35,263 nucleotides of DNA from Candidatus Heimdallarchaeota archaeon LC_3 (GTDB lineage: Archaea > Asgardarchaeota > Heimdallarchaeia > Hodarchaeales > LC-3). The position numbers and the translations under genes were made by a program. Shown one piece after another: positions 1-8,190 of the stretch. The first letter of the stretch is position 1. Each line of letters begins with the position of its first letter. The notes below the pieces were generated by a model that had not been told where the DNA came from, did not search any database, and saw nothing but the letters and a program-made list of their open reading frames with translations. The stretch spans positions 1-35,263 of the forward strand of contig MDVS01000076.1 in assembly GCA_001940645.1 (NCBI GenBank), written 5' to 3'.

Positions 1-1
1 T

Positions 2-283
2 CATGAGATCTATGCATTACTTATTCTTGTCCAAAAAGCCTTTCCAAATTTGTTTATAACTTCCAATCGAGCTGAACAATTTAATAGCGTCCACGATCGT
101 GAAATCAATTATAAAGGTTATAGATCTCCTGATAATGCAAATAGACACCTTAAATCGTGGATATTATTTAAATATCACAGCAAAGGTGTTGAACAATTTC
201 TTTTAAGACAAAAAATGATATTTCCTATGTCTATTATTCAAAATAGCTTTCATTTATCATTAAAAAAAGTTATATTTAAATAA
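2..283 (+). CDS. C-terminal end of a probable DDE-type transposase (partial, runs off the left edge)
   Basis: The frame is open from the first bases of the window and ends in TAA at 281-283, giving about 93 residues of a C-terminus. The piece 'NRAEQFNSVHDRE' followed by 'YKGYRSPDNANRHLKSWILF' looks like the end of a DDE integrase fold, where a catalytic Glu sits in an 'N-R-x-E-x-F' context and is followed by a helix rich in aromatic residues. The start and the first two catalytic Asp residues lie outside the window. No inverted terminal repeat is recognisable in the following 200 bases. The family call rests on motif resemblance only; it could be an unrelated protein. Confidence 0.35.
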   Translation, partial: HEIYALLILVQKAFPNLFITSNRAEQFNSVHDREINYKGYRSPDNANRHLKSWILFKYHSKGVEQFLLRQKMIFPMSIIQNSFHLSLKKVIFK

Positions 284-497
284 GGGTAAATTTATTATCA
301 AAATGACCTTACAACAATTTTCGGGATATCTCAAAATATCCTATTAACTAAAATTTTTCTAAAGAAATATATTTGATATCTAAAAAAAAAATTAGTTGTC
401 TAAATTAATAACATGATCTATTTTATTATCAAATTCTTATAAATTTATATAGAAATTATCTTTTTTTTCTAATATGAACTTAATTTAATTGATTAAA

Positions 498-1055
498 ATG
501 AAAATAAAAGAAATTAAGACATTGTGGCGCTCTAAATGGCTATCTATTAAGCAAGCTGTTTATGAAGATAAGAATAATATTGAAAGAACTTGGGATTATG
601 TTGAACGAAATAATAATGCTAAAGTCGTTACAATAATCTGTGAATCGGAATCAGGGAAATTTCTTCTTATAAAGCAATCAAGAATTTCGATCAATGCATT
701 TGAGATTTCCTTTCCAGCCGGTCTTATTGATCCTGGTGAAGATGTTGAGCAAGCTGCTTTAAGAGAATTAAAAGAAGAAACCGGATACGGTGCAGAGATT
801 GTTAAATATAGTGATTTTACACCAAAATCTTCAGGATTAACAAATGAATCAACAGTTGTTGTTTTTTGTAAAACATTAGAAAACGATAAAGGAGAACAAA
901 ATCTTGATCCAACTGAAGAAATCGAATGCTTTTGGATTTCACCAGATGAATTTTTTAGATATATAAAGAAGTTAGATACAAAAAAGATAAAGATTTCGAA
1001 TGATCTCTACGCTTTTATGAGTGGGTTAAATTATTCAAACAGAAATAGTAGATAA
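498..1055 (+). CDS. Nudix hydrolase, ADP-ribose pyrophosphatase-like
   Basis: The product is a Nudix hydrolase, probably cleaving ADP-ribose or a related nucleoside diphosphate sugar. Counting from an upstream TTG (489), a complete Nudix box spans residues 78-100: G78, five residues, E84, seven residues, then R92-E93-L-K-E96-E97-T-G99-Y. The preceding 'FPAGLIDPGE' context is typical of the ADP-ribose pyrophosphatase branch, and 188 residues is the usual length. I prefer the ATG at 498 because the TTG has no ribosome-binding site. The 3' end overlaps the convergent glycosylase gene by 21 bp. The exact substrate cannot be read from the sequence. Confidence 0.88.
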   Translation: MKIKEIKTLWRSKWLSIKQAVYEDKNNIERTWDYVERNNNAKVVTIICESESGKFLLIKQSRISINAFEISFPAGLIDPGEDVEQAALRELKEETGYGAEIVKYSDFTPKSSGLTNESTVVVFCKTLENDKGEQNLDPTEEIECFWISPDEFFRYIKKLDTKKIKISNDLYAFMSGLNYSNRNSR

Positions 1056-1754
1056 GAAAAAATTACATGTTGATTTTATCTCACAATCATTACACTTTGG
1101 TTTAGTTTTCAGACAATAATTTCTTCCAATATAAATAAAATAAGCATGTAGGAATTTATAGTTATCAACAATAGAATTAGAATCTGGTACATTACTTTCT
1201 AAATAATTTTTCCATTTCATATAATTATTAGTAAGATTTTTTGTGTCTATATTTTCAGCTCTATGTAAAATCCTCTTCGTATAAGTATCAATAACAAAAG
1301 AAGCTTCATCAAAAGCATAGACTAGTATCGAGTCAGCAGATTCATTACCAATGCCCTTAATGTTTAGTAGTATTTTCCTTCGTTCAATTAAATTTTTTGC
1401 TTTCTCTATTCGATCCCAATTTTTTATTAATTCTTTTATATAAACTGATTTTTGGTTATGGAATCCTGAAGGCCTTATCAGCTCTTTTAATGTTTCTATA
1501 TCTATTTCTCTCCACCAGTCTTTGTCCCAAAACCCGCTTTTTACAATGTTATTTTTTCTAAATTCTTCAATTTTTCTTTTAGTAGCTTCAACGGTTCCCC
1601 AATTGGTATTTTGAACTAAAATACATTCAATAGCAATTCTTAGGGATTCCTGAGAATTTTTATTGGATGAAATCCAGAAGAGCCATTTATCTCCTAAATC
1701 AGTTGCTTCTCTTTTTTTTAACATGAATTGGAGAATATTTGATAAGTTTTTCAA
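1035..1754 (-). CDS. HhH-GPD DNA glycosylase with iron-sulfur cluster (endonuclease III / MagIII-like)
   Basis: This is a base-excision DNA repair glycosylase of the endonuclease III superfamily. A helix-hairpin-helix 'LLNIKGIGNESAD' covers residues 129-141 and the catalytic Asp is D156 in 'FVIDTYT'. At the C-terminus, C214-x6-C221-x2-C224-x5-C230 matches the 4Fe-4S loop of endonuclease III exactly. The Lys of 'GVGRKTA', which gives endonuclease III its lyase activity, is Glu here (GIGNESA). That wording matches the COG2231/MagIII 3-methyladenine glycosylase branch, so a monofunctional enzyme is likely. The gene ends in TGA and is convergent with the Nudix gene. Base specificity is unknown. 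Confidence 0.85.
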   Translation of the reverse strand: MKNLSNILQFMLKKREATDLGDKWLFWISSNKNSQESLRIAIECILVQNTNWGTVEATKRKIEEFRKNNIVKSGFWDKDWWREIDIETLKELIRPSGFHNQKSVYIKELIKNWDRIEKAKNLIERRKILLNIKGIGNESADSILVYAFDEASFVIDTYTKRILHRAENIDTKNLTNNYMKWKNYLESNVPDSNSIVDNYKFLHAYFIYIGRNYCLKTKPKCNDCEIKSTCNFFLSTISV

Positions 1755-1768
1755 TGTTGATCATTTAA

Positions 1769-2772
1769 TTAGGATTTTTTTATCAAAATTTCTTTTAATT
1801 TACTACTTACTTCTTCTGAGTGATCTCTAAACCAAATTAAGGCTTCTTTATAGAAATTCATTGATAAATCATCAACTTTGTTTGGTCTGTTATTAATTAA
1901 CCAGTAGACATAATTATAATCTTCTATTAAACCTTCCAAAATGAAGTCGACCAATAAATCAAATTCAACATCGATAGTGCTATTAAATTTTATATAATTT
2001 GTTAATAAAATGTTATAATACTCGAAATTTGGCTTAAATGAGTTTTTTATTCTGCAACAGCTTGTTAAACATACAGATAAACCTTTTAATAATGGATCAT
2101 AGTGCGATTTTACATTTTCAAAGTCAATTAATCCTACAATCGACTTTTTTTCCATAGTAAATTTTCTGGATTGATATCTCTGTGAATTCGGTAGTAATCC
2201 AGTTTTTTCATCATTTTATGATTAATAGAGTAGTAAATATCAATTAAATCATCTGAAAATTTTAAATACTCCTTATCGATAATTGATTGGTCATTTTTTT
2301 CTTTTATGTCATCTGTGTGTGTTTTTATATCTTCTAAATAAAATGTATAAGGATAATTTTTATTCGAAATTCTTCCTATTAGAAAATGTGATCTCTTTAT
2401 TATCTTATGATAAATTCCTATTAATTTTCCAATTTCTCTAATATGATGAGGATTGAAATCAGCAATAAAAAAACCTGGTATGAGTTTGTAAATCCAATAG
2501 ATTTTCTGTTCTTCTTCAACAAATCACCTATTTGTATTTGTTTGTATTGGTCGGGGGATACAATACGGAATTTTTTTTTCTGATAAATAATTTAAATACT
2601 CGAATTCCAATAAATTATTATTTTCATCGTCTAAATTACTTTTTTTTAAAACAAAAGAATCATTTTTAGTATCTATTAGAAAAATTGTATTAACTTTACC
2701 TTGAGGGATAATTTTAATACTTAAAATTGCCCTTAAATCCCAATTTTTTAGAACTTGAGGTATAGTTTTCAT
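1769..2772 (-). pseudogene. Broken APH/choline-kinase-like phosphotransferase (nonsense codon plus frameshift)
   Basis: Three stretches on the minus strand join into one kinase-like protein of about 333 residues, a normal length for the aminoglycoside/choline kinase family. The N-terminal part (2772-2527) carries the nucleotide-binding strands ('GKVNTIFLI', 'FVLKK'). It is cut by an in-frame TGA at 2526-2524. The same frame continues without ATG through 'KIYWIYKLIPGF' to the catalytic Brenner loop 'HRDINPENLLW' (2184-2152). In a run of seven A (T7 at 2145-2151) the frame shifts by one base. The new frame carries the Mg-binding 'VGLIDFE' and the C-terminal helices to 1769. One extra A would restore that junction. 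Two separate lesions favour a pseudogene, although errors in a draft assembly could look the same. The substrate is unknown. Confidence 0.75.
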
Positions 2773-2825
2773 TTTAATTGATATAAATCAAGAGAATAGA
2801 AAAGAGAAAATTTATATTTCTTTTC

Positions 2826-2999
2826 CTATAAAGGTCTATTTCTAGCTATTTTGGTGCTACAGGTGTGTGCTCTAAACTGATGAATACAAAGTCGTGTAGA
2901 ACATTTACTACACCTTAAGTCAGGAACACAATCACATGGTTGGCTTTTGTCGATTGAACTATCTCTTTCCATAAGGGCCATGATAACACCACATTTCAT
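2826..2999 (-). CDS. 57-residue Cys/His-rich putative zinc-binding protein (half AN1-finger-like)
   Basis: An ATG-initiated frame of 57 codons ends in TAG and is free of overlap with other genes. The product has a dense ligand cluster: C22-x-C24, C30-x2-C33, C38-x-H40 and H45-x-C47. The second half, C-x2-C-x4-C-x-H-x4-H-x-C, resembles the last two-thirds of an AN1-type zinc finger (C-x2-C-x4-C-x2-H-x5-H-x-C) with each Cys/His gap shortened by one residue. It therefore probably binds one or two zinc ions. Between the dead kinase and the acetyltransferase it is the only recognisable content. Ligand density in such a short frame argues for a real gene, but there is no clear ribosome-binding site and I can assign no function. 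Confidence 0.55.
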   Translation of the reverse strand: MKCGVIMALMERDSSIDKSQPCDCVPDLRCSKCSTRLCIHQFRAHTCSTKIARNRPL

Positions 3000-3164
3000 T
3001 AATTTGAATTTCTTTTTGATTTTAGACTAATTTTAATTTTAATTTTTCATTTTAATTTCTTTTACAGAATTAAAGAATGTAAATATCACTTTAAATAGAT
3101 TTTCTCGATTGAAGAATTTGTATATAAAAAAAGAAATATTTCCTCGTTATAAAAATATCGATTT

Positions 3165-4343
3165 CTAAAAAAAATCTCTTACTACATACCAATTTTTTGG
3201 AAAAATCAAATCTAATTTATCAAGAAATTCTTGTTTTCCTTTAATGAAATTCTGCTCTACTAATTCTTTTGTGTTCCTATGACCAGCAATAAGCTGTGCT
3301 AGTCCTTTAATATCTAAGGTTATATCTGCTATGCTTTCATCACTTTTAACAACAATTCCTTTAGTATTTTGAATTTTAAGGGACCACATTCCAGAATTCC
3401 ATTTACAAAAACCATCTTTTATATTTATAAACAACGTTTCAGAAATATTTGGATAAATTAACTTGTTTAATGTTTTTTCAATATTTACAATGCGTAACAT
3501 GGAATTAGAATATATTTCAGTTTTTTTTATCCTTGGTTCTTTTAAATAAGGATAGGTTTGAATCTCATGAGGTAAATAATCTGGTATTTTAAAATATTTT
3601 CGATGGCCTTCATGTAGTTGAATGAAGTTCCAGAAATTTTTCCTTGTATTTACATCCGGAGCAATAATTTCTCTTATTCCTAGTGTATCGTCCTCAATAA
3701 ACCAGGTAACCATATAACCTGTATCATTCCCAGATTTATCTTTACTAAAAAAAAAGTATCCTTTGTCAAGACGTTTATTAAAAGAATTCTCTGTCTTATT
3801 TCGATAGATTAAACCATTAGTTGAGTTATAATATTTTTCATAAAGAGCTTCAATTCTTTTTAATGCTTTATCCCTGTCTTTTTCTTCTTCGACGGAATAA
3901 TTATTAATTACTTGTTTTTTTAGATCATGTAGCCAACCTGTCAGAAAAATAAGAGAATCAACCCAAATATAATCAAATTTCTCATAATAAGAATACTTAA
4001 AAGGATATAAAGTCGAAATAGGCATTCCTTTCTCTTCACAGAATTGAAAAGCTTTCTCGAACAGTGTTCTAACTAACCCCTTTCTTCGATATTCTGGTTT
4101 AGTTGCAACACCAGCAATACCGGCCATAGGAAAAGTAGTTCCGCGTATTTTTTGATAAAAATGAATGATTATCAATGTTGAAGCTAGAACATCCCCATCA
4201 AAAAGTCCAAAAAAAGTTGAAGGTTTATAATAGGTGTCAAAAGTTTCTAAATTTTCATAATTGCCACTTTTAGGCTCAAAAGCATATCTCATAAGCTCTT
4301 TTAGCTGACTCATGTCTTTTTCGTTTAATATTCTAAAATCCAT
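3165..4343 (-). CDS. Eis-like GNAT N-acetyltransferase with SCP2-like C-terminal domain
   Basis: The product is an acetyl-CoA-dependent N-acetyltransferase of the Eis family (COG4552), which acetylates amines such as aminoglycosides or protein lysines in bacteria. The N-terminal GNAT domain contains the acetyl-CoA loop 'GVATKPEYRRKGL' at residues 78-90, with R86-R87-x-G89. It is followed by 'STLYPFKYSYYEKF' at 110-123, where the Tyr used as general acid in Eis lies. A second GNAT-like region and an SCP2-like C-terminal domain ('DITLDIKGLAQLIAG') follow. The protein ends in Phe, as Eis does, whose terminal carboxylate takes part in catalysis. The length of 392 residues matches the family. The natural substrate is unknown. 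Confidence 0.87.
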   Translation of the reverse strand: MDFRILNEKDMSQLKELMRYAFEPKSGNYENLETFDTYYKPSTFFGLFDGDVLASTLIIIHFYQKIRGTTFPMAGIAGVATKPEYRRKGLVRTLFEKAFQFCEEKGMPISTLYPFKYSYYEKFDYIWVDSLIFLTGWLHDLKKQVINNYSVEEEKDRDKALKRIEALYEKYYNSTNGLIYRNKTENSFNKRLDKGYFFFSKDKSGNDTGYMVTWFIEDDTLGIREIIAPDVNTRKNFWNFIQLHEGHRKYFKIPDYLPHEIQTYPYLKEPRIKKTEIYSNSMLRIVNIEKTLNKLIYPNISETLFINIKDGFCKWNSGMWSLKIQNTKGIVVKSDESIADITLDIKGLAQLIAGHRNTKELVEQNFIKGKQEFLDKLDLIFPKNWYVVRDFF

Positions 4344-4398
4344 AATAAAAAATGAATCAACAATTATTTAAAAAAATTATTTAGCGATTGGTCCTTTT

Positions 4399-4818
4399 TC
4401 ATTTTACTATTTTTAAAAGTCCATCAAATTCTTTATCGAATGTTAATAAATAATCGATTCCCATTTTTTCTATTAAAGCGATAATTGTAGCATCTGTGAA
4501 ACTTAATGGGTGTTTAGGATATTCAGCATATTTTTGCCATTTTTCCCATGCTAATCCGATGCTGTTTTGTGGAAATTTCGTAAAAATAACAAATTCTGGT
4601 TTATTAACAATTAAATCATACCCTTTTACAACTAGCTTTTTCTTCTTTGTAAATTTCCACAATCCAGTAATAACTTCATCTAACACATAATCTGAAACAT
4701 ACCTATTTCCATACTTTGTACCTTTTAATTTTTTTAATACGTTTTTAGCTAAATTATGGTTATTGTCCCTAGTATTTAATAAAGCAATAAAAAAATTTGA
4801 ATCAAGAAAAATACTCAT
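4399..4818 (-). CDS. PIN-domain ribonuclease toxin (VapC-like)
   Basis: A 139-residue PIN domain with the full acidic set: D6 in 'IFLDSNFFIALL', E48 in 'YVLDEVI', D109 in 'LSFTDATI' and D128 in 'LLTFDKEFDG'. Such proteins are Mg-dependent RNases and act as toxins when unrestrained. The gene lies 12 bases after a small DNA-binding-type gene on the same strand, the usual antitoxin-toxin order. The RNA target cannot be predicted. A housekeeping PIN nuclease is an alternative, but the pairing makes a toxin more likely. Confidence 0.85.
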   Translation of the reverse strand: MSIFLDSNFFIALLNTRDNNHNLAKNVLKKLKGTKYGNRYVSDYVLDEVITGLWKFTKKKKLVVKGYDLIVNKPEFVIFTKFPQNSIGLAWEKWQKYAEYPKHPLSFTDATIIALIEKMGIDYLLTFDKEFDGLLKIVK

Positions 4819-4830
4819 AAAATTCTTTCC

Positions 4831-5109
4831 TTACTCTTTTTCATAGAGAATTTCATCCAACTTACTTGAGAAATCTTCAGAACCTACTCCAAAATCTTCA
4901 CTTAAAGATAAAATTTCCTCAATCAATGTATCATCAATTTTTTGTTGACGGTTATCTACGCGCTTAAGAATCTCCTCGTATTGCTCCAAACCTATTTTGA
5001 AAATTAATTCTAAGATTTCCTTCTTGGTTAATTTAATTTTTTTTTCCAAATAAACTCTTGCTTGGATTTCATCAAGTTCATCCTGCAGATCAAATTTGAC
5101 TGTAGACAC
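4831..5109 (-). CDS. Probable antitoxin of the PIN toxin (VapB-like)
   Basis: A 92-residue acidic protein upstream of and co-oriented with the PIN gene. The N-terminus, 'TVKFDLQDELDEIQARVYLE', reads as one beta strand and helices of a ribbon-helix-helix-type DNA-binding domain. The C-terminal half (from about residue 55) is rich in Asp, Glu and Ser, as in antitoxin tails that wrap the toxin. The start is GTG; an 'AAGGTG' stretch overlaps it and no ATG is near. An inverted repeat lies 4 bases upstream, so autoregulation by the pair is plausible. I see no close match to a named antitoxin family. Confidence 0.7.
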   Translation of the reverse strand: MSTVKFDLQDELDEIQARVYLEKKIKLTKKEILELIFKIGLEQYEEILKRVDNRQQKIDDTLIEEILSLSEDFGVGSEDFSSKLDEILYEKE

Positions 5110-5112
5110 CTT

Positions 5113-5133
5113 AACACCAAGTTACTGAGTGTT
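5113..5133. promoter_or_regulatory. Inverted repeat before the antitoxin-toxin pair, candidate operator
   Basis: The arms 'aacac' (5113-5117) and 'gtgtt' (5129-5133) are separated by 11 bases and start 4 bases upstream of the antitoxin GTG. Toxin-antitoxin operons are usually autorepressed through such sites. The arms are short, so chance is possible. Confidence 0.3.
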
Positions 5134-5237
5134 ATCGAGTTTAAAAAATTATTGTTAACGATGAAGGGTAAGTTTTGTCGATGATTTATGAAAAAAATAA
5201 ATTGGGGAGCTTGTAATATCTTTTTTTTTCTTATTTT

Positions 5238-5723
5238 TTAATGATTTAAAGGCCAATCTCCTAAAAACTTTCTTAATGAAACTATTTGACCTAAATGATA
5301 GGAAGTATGTTGTAATAAAACGATAGTCAATTTAATTATTGATAATTCTTTAGGCCCAATGGAGATTTCTTTCTCATTAAGTAGATCAACATTCTTAATT
5401 AATTCTTTAGATTCATTTATTCCTGAATAAAATGTTTCTACCAACTCAGAAAAATTTTCATCATTTTTTAGGATTTCTTCATTTGGCCAGTTATCCTCTT
5501 GTTCTATTTTATTCCAGTCGATTTCTTGCCCTTTAATATTTTTTAACAACGTTTTCTGCCAAGTGACAATATGATAAAGAAGTTCCCAACAGGAATGATC
5601 AAATCCTTTAGGTTTTTTCCTAGCATTCTCGGATGTTAATCCCTTTAATGCTCGTTTAGGATCAATATGAGTCCATTCACCATGGAAACTTTTCGACAAA
5701 GCATCAACTAGTTTATCATTCAT
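5238..5723 (-). CDS. DinB/YfiT-like four-helix metal-binding protein
   Basis: A 161-residue DinB-superfamily protein. The three metal-binding histidines are visible: H51 in 'ELLYHIVTWQ', and H139 and H143 in 'LLQHTSYHLGQI'. Family members are metal-dependent enzymes, often thiol S-transferases or hydrolases, and some are of unknown function. An earlier ATG at 5750 exists, but the ATG at 5723 has a clear ribosome-binding site, AGGTGA at 5736-5731, seven bases upstream, and decides the start. The gene begins 30 bases after the luciferase-like gene on the same strand, so the two are probably co-transcribed. The substrate is unknown. Confidence 0.82.
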   Translation of the reverse strand: MNDKLVDALSKSFHGEWTHIDPKRALKGLTSENARKKPKGFDHSCWELLYHIVTWQKTLLKNIKGQEIDWNKIEQEDNWPNEEILKNDENFSELVETFYSGINESKELIKNVDLLNEKEISIGPKELSIIKLTIVLLQHTSYHLGQIVSLRKFLGDWPLNH

Positions 5724-5753
5724 AATATCTTCACCTAAATTTCTAATCATTTT

Positions 5754-6695
5754 CTATAATTGCGACTTGATTTTATCATGAAGTATATTAAGATTATTTT
5801 TAAATTCATCTAAATTGTTATATGGTCTTGGTGCTATAACTATCATCTTAACACCAAGGTCTGAAGCTTTTCTGAGTTTATCCACTAATATTTCTGGCGT
5901 ACCAATAAACGCGTTTTCTTTAATTTCTTCAACGGATTTTTTCGAACCTTTAGATGCTTTTTTAGCTAAATTATTATATTCCTCGTGATTTTTAGCAATT
6001 TGAAACCCACTGAAACCAGAAATAAAATAATCATCTTTTGTTTTTCCATATTTCTTTGCACTAGAATCCAATAAATCAATTTTTTTGCTTAGCGAATCTA
6101 ATCCTCCACCAGTATTTAAACCATCAGCCAGTTTCGCAGTCAGACCAATCATACGAGGTTTATCTGCACCTACTGTTATTCTCATTGATTTTTGAATAGG
6201 TAGAGGAACATTATAGGCATTCTTCAATATCCAATATTTTCCTTCAAAAGAAAATTCTTCCTTTGTTAACATACCACGAAGGATGTGAAGAGCCTCTTCA
6301 AATCTTTCTACACGTTCTCCAGCATCAGGCATTCCACGGCCCTGCTCCATCAAATCATACCCTTCATATTCTGGTGAATTCCATCCAGCACCAATCAATA
6401 ATTCATAACGACCATTAGTCATATTATCAAGGGCAGAAATTGATTTTGCTAGAAAAGCTGGATTTCTTAAACTGTTAAATAGAACAATATGACCAATTCT
6501 AATTTTGCTAGTCTTTACACCAATACCAGTCATTGCTGTCCAAGCTTCAAGATAGGATTCCTTACCATTATCTGCAAAACCATGAACATGATCATTCAGA
6601 AACACACCAAAGTATCCAAGTTTTTCAGCATGCAAAGTAAGATCAAGCATACCTTTAAACGTTACTCCAGAACGAATATAAATACCTAGTTCCAT
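5754..6695 (-). CDS. Luciferase-like (F420- or flavin-dependent) oxidoreductase
   Basis: A 313-residue TIM-barrel protein of the bacterial luciferase-like monooxygenase superfamily. Characteristic stretches are the N-terminal strand 'ELGIYIRSG', 'IRIGHIVLFNSLRNPAFLAK' near residues 85-104, 'GRYELLIGAGW', and the C-terminal 'AFIGTPEILVDKLRKASDLG', which is the usual end of the barrel. In archaea these proteins normally use F420, and cofG and cofH lie about 7 kb away, so F420 is the likely cofactor; FMN cannot be excluded. The protein is cytoplasmic and has no signal peptide. It heads a likely two-gene unit with the DinB gene. The substrate is unknown. Confidence 0.88.
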   Translation of the reverse strand: MELGIYIRSGVTFKGMLDLTLHAEKLGYFGVFLNDHVHGFADNGKESYLEAWTAMTGIGVKTSKIRIGHIVLFNSLRNPAFLAKSISALDNMTNGRYELLIGAGWNSPEYEGYDLMEQGRGMPDAGERVERFEEALHILRGMLTKEEFSFEGKYWILKNAYNVPLPIQKSMRITVGADKPRMIGLTAKLADGLNTGGGLDSLSKKIDLLDSSAKKYGKTKDDYFISGFSGFQIAKNHEEYNNLAKKASKGSKKSVEEIKENAFIGTPEILVDKLRKASDLGVKMIVIAPRPYNNLDEFKNNLNILHDKIKSQL

Positions 6696-6846
6696 AAACT
6701 ATCATTTCCAATTAAATAAAGGATAAAAATATATAAAAAGATGAGTAGTAAATAATTAAATTGAAAATTCTAAAATAAAGAAAATTAAATAATATGTTGC
6801 TTCCTTTAGGATCAGGAACCATCTTGAAGAATCATTCAAGTAATTG

Positions 6847-7782
6847 TTATCCAGCAATAATTCCAATAAAAATTGCTAGAAAAGCTATTATCATAAACAT
6901 TGAAGCAAATTTGAATATTTTAAATGTTCTATCGCTTGTAGGGCTAATTAGATTTGTTACTGACAAAAATATCAAAAAAATACTAAGTAATATTAGAGGT
7001 ATTTGGCTAATCAGAGTTAATTGTAGTTCAAAGCTCAGCATTATAATTATTAGTGCTGAAAATACAGCACTCAATGCTATAACACGATTATTTTGTTCTA
7101 GAGGAGACACGACTGGCCACATTGGCACATTTGCTTTTCTATAGCCTACAATATTTTTAGGAAGGGCTGCTAGAGTAAGAATATGAACTGGAACCCATGT
7201 AACGACAAACAGTGCAAGAAGAATTGCTATTGGATCAATAGCATTAATAACAGCTACTCTACCAGCCATTGCGGGTAATCCTCCTGCAATTCCTCCAAAT
7301 ATTATTGAATATTTAGTTTTTCGTTTTAAAAGCATTGAGTATACGATTACATTAATGAATACTCCCAAGAACACTACTGTCATTGTCAAAAAGTTAATAA
7401 AACTGACTAAATAACTTCCAATAATGCTAAACGCTAATCCATACGTCAATACCATTCTTGGTTGGACTTGTTTTGTAGGTAAAGGGCGTTTCATAGTTCT
7501 TTCCATGACAGCATCAATGTCTTGATCGATGAACATATTTAACAGTGTTGCACCTGAAATAGCAAAGAAAATACCAAAAAAAAGTAAAGTAAAACTAATC
7601 CAATTAAAATTTGAACCCCAACTACTTATGAAGAAAGAAAAAATTGATGTATATACTAACAGAAGTGTCTGTTTAGCTTTAATAAGATTCAGAAAAAGAT
7701 CCATAGGAATGTGAAATCTAAAAGGTAGTATTTGTCTTTGAATCGATGGCTCAACAGAAATTTTTTTTTCTAATTCAATCAT
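6847..7782 (-). CDS. ctaB: Protoheme IX farnesyltransferase (heme O synthase)
   Basis: A polytopic UbiA-superfamily prenyltransferase that adds a farnesyl chain to heme b, giving heme O for heme-copper oxidases. The prenyl-diphosphate motif is 'NMFIDQDIDAVMERTMKRPL' at residues 82-101. A second signature, 'YSMLLKRKTKYSIIFGGIAG', spans 148-167. 'TWVPVHILTLA' at 195-205 corresponds to the CtaB 'TPPHFWALA' segment, followed by 'ANVPMWPVV'. These features separate it from menaquinone and lipid UbiA enzymes. The length of 311 residues and about nine hydrophobic segments fit the family. No oxidase gene is in the window. Confidence 0.88.
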   Translation of the reverse strand: MIELEKKISVEPSIQRQILPFRFHIPMDLFLNLIKAKQTLLLVYTSIFSFFISSWGSNFNWISFTLLFFGIFFAISGATLLNMFIDQDIDAVMERTMKRPLPTKQVQPRMVLTYGLAFSIIGSYLVSFINFLTMTVVFLGVFINVIVYSMLLKRKTKYSIIFGGIAGGLPAMAGRVAVINAIDPIAILLALFVVTWVPVHILTLAALPKNIVGYRKANVPMWPVVSPLEQNNRVIALSAVFSALIIIMLSFELQLTLISQIPLILLSIFLIFLSVTNLISPTSDRTFKIFKFASMFMIIAFLAIFIGIIAG

Positions 7783-8190
7783 AAAATGTCACAATAGGTG
7801 GTTTAAGTTTTTATTGTCTAAATAGTTTTGAATTAACACTAGACCAACTATTTAAGCTAATATATCCAAAATTAGTAGAATACTGACCTGTATTATATCT
7901 TCTAACATATAATCATCAAAATATTAATGAGTCACAATTGAGTGTCAAATTAATCCTTATCTGGTTTTGTACGCAATTATTAACTCAAATAGGTGTTCCT
8001 ATTTAAATTAAAACCTTAAAAAAAGTTACTACCAATTTCCGCAGTAAGTGAGAATAAAGTAACAAAAAATTTTCTATCTCATTTATCTGGTGTATTTTGT
8101 TCTAGAAGATATTTTAATATTTGATATGATTTATCATTTAGAGAAGAATTATTATCCAAACAATCTCTGATATAATATTGAACTGATTTT
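7783..8190. promoter_or_regulatory. Divergent intergenic region with a 7-bp inverted repeat
   Basis: This 408-base gap separates ctaB (minus) from the membrane regulator gene (plus), so it must hold both promoters. A perfect inverted repeat, 'aaatagg-tgtt-cctattt', lies at 7987-8004. It sits about 190 bases before the regulator start and is a possible operator. AT-rich stretches that could act as TATA boxes are frequent and I cannot choose one. No convincing gene is seen; a 71-codon antisense frame runs mainly over the signal peptide of the next gene. Confidence 0.35.

Noticed and set aside
2524..2526. Recoding of TGA (in-frame TGA in the kinase and in the GTPase at 26977)
   Set aside because: TGA is the normal stop of several intact genes here (glycosylase, zinc-ribbon protein at 22004, membrane protein at 28855), neither position looks like Cys or Trp in the families, and each gene also has a frameshift.
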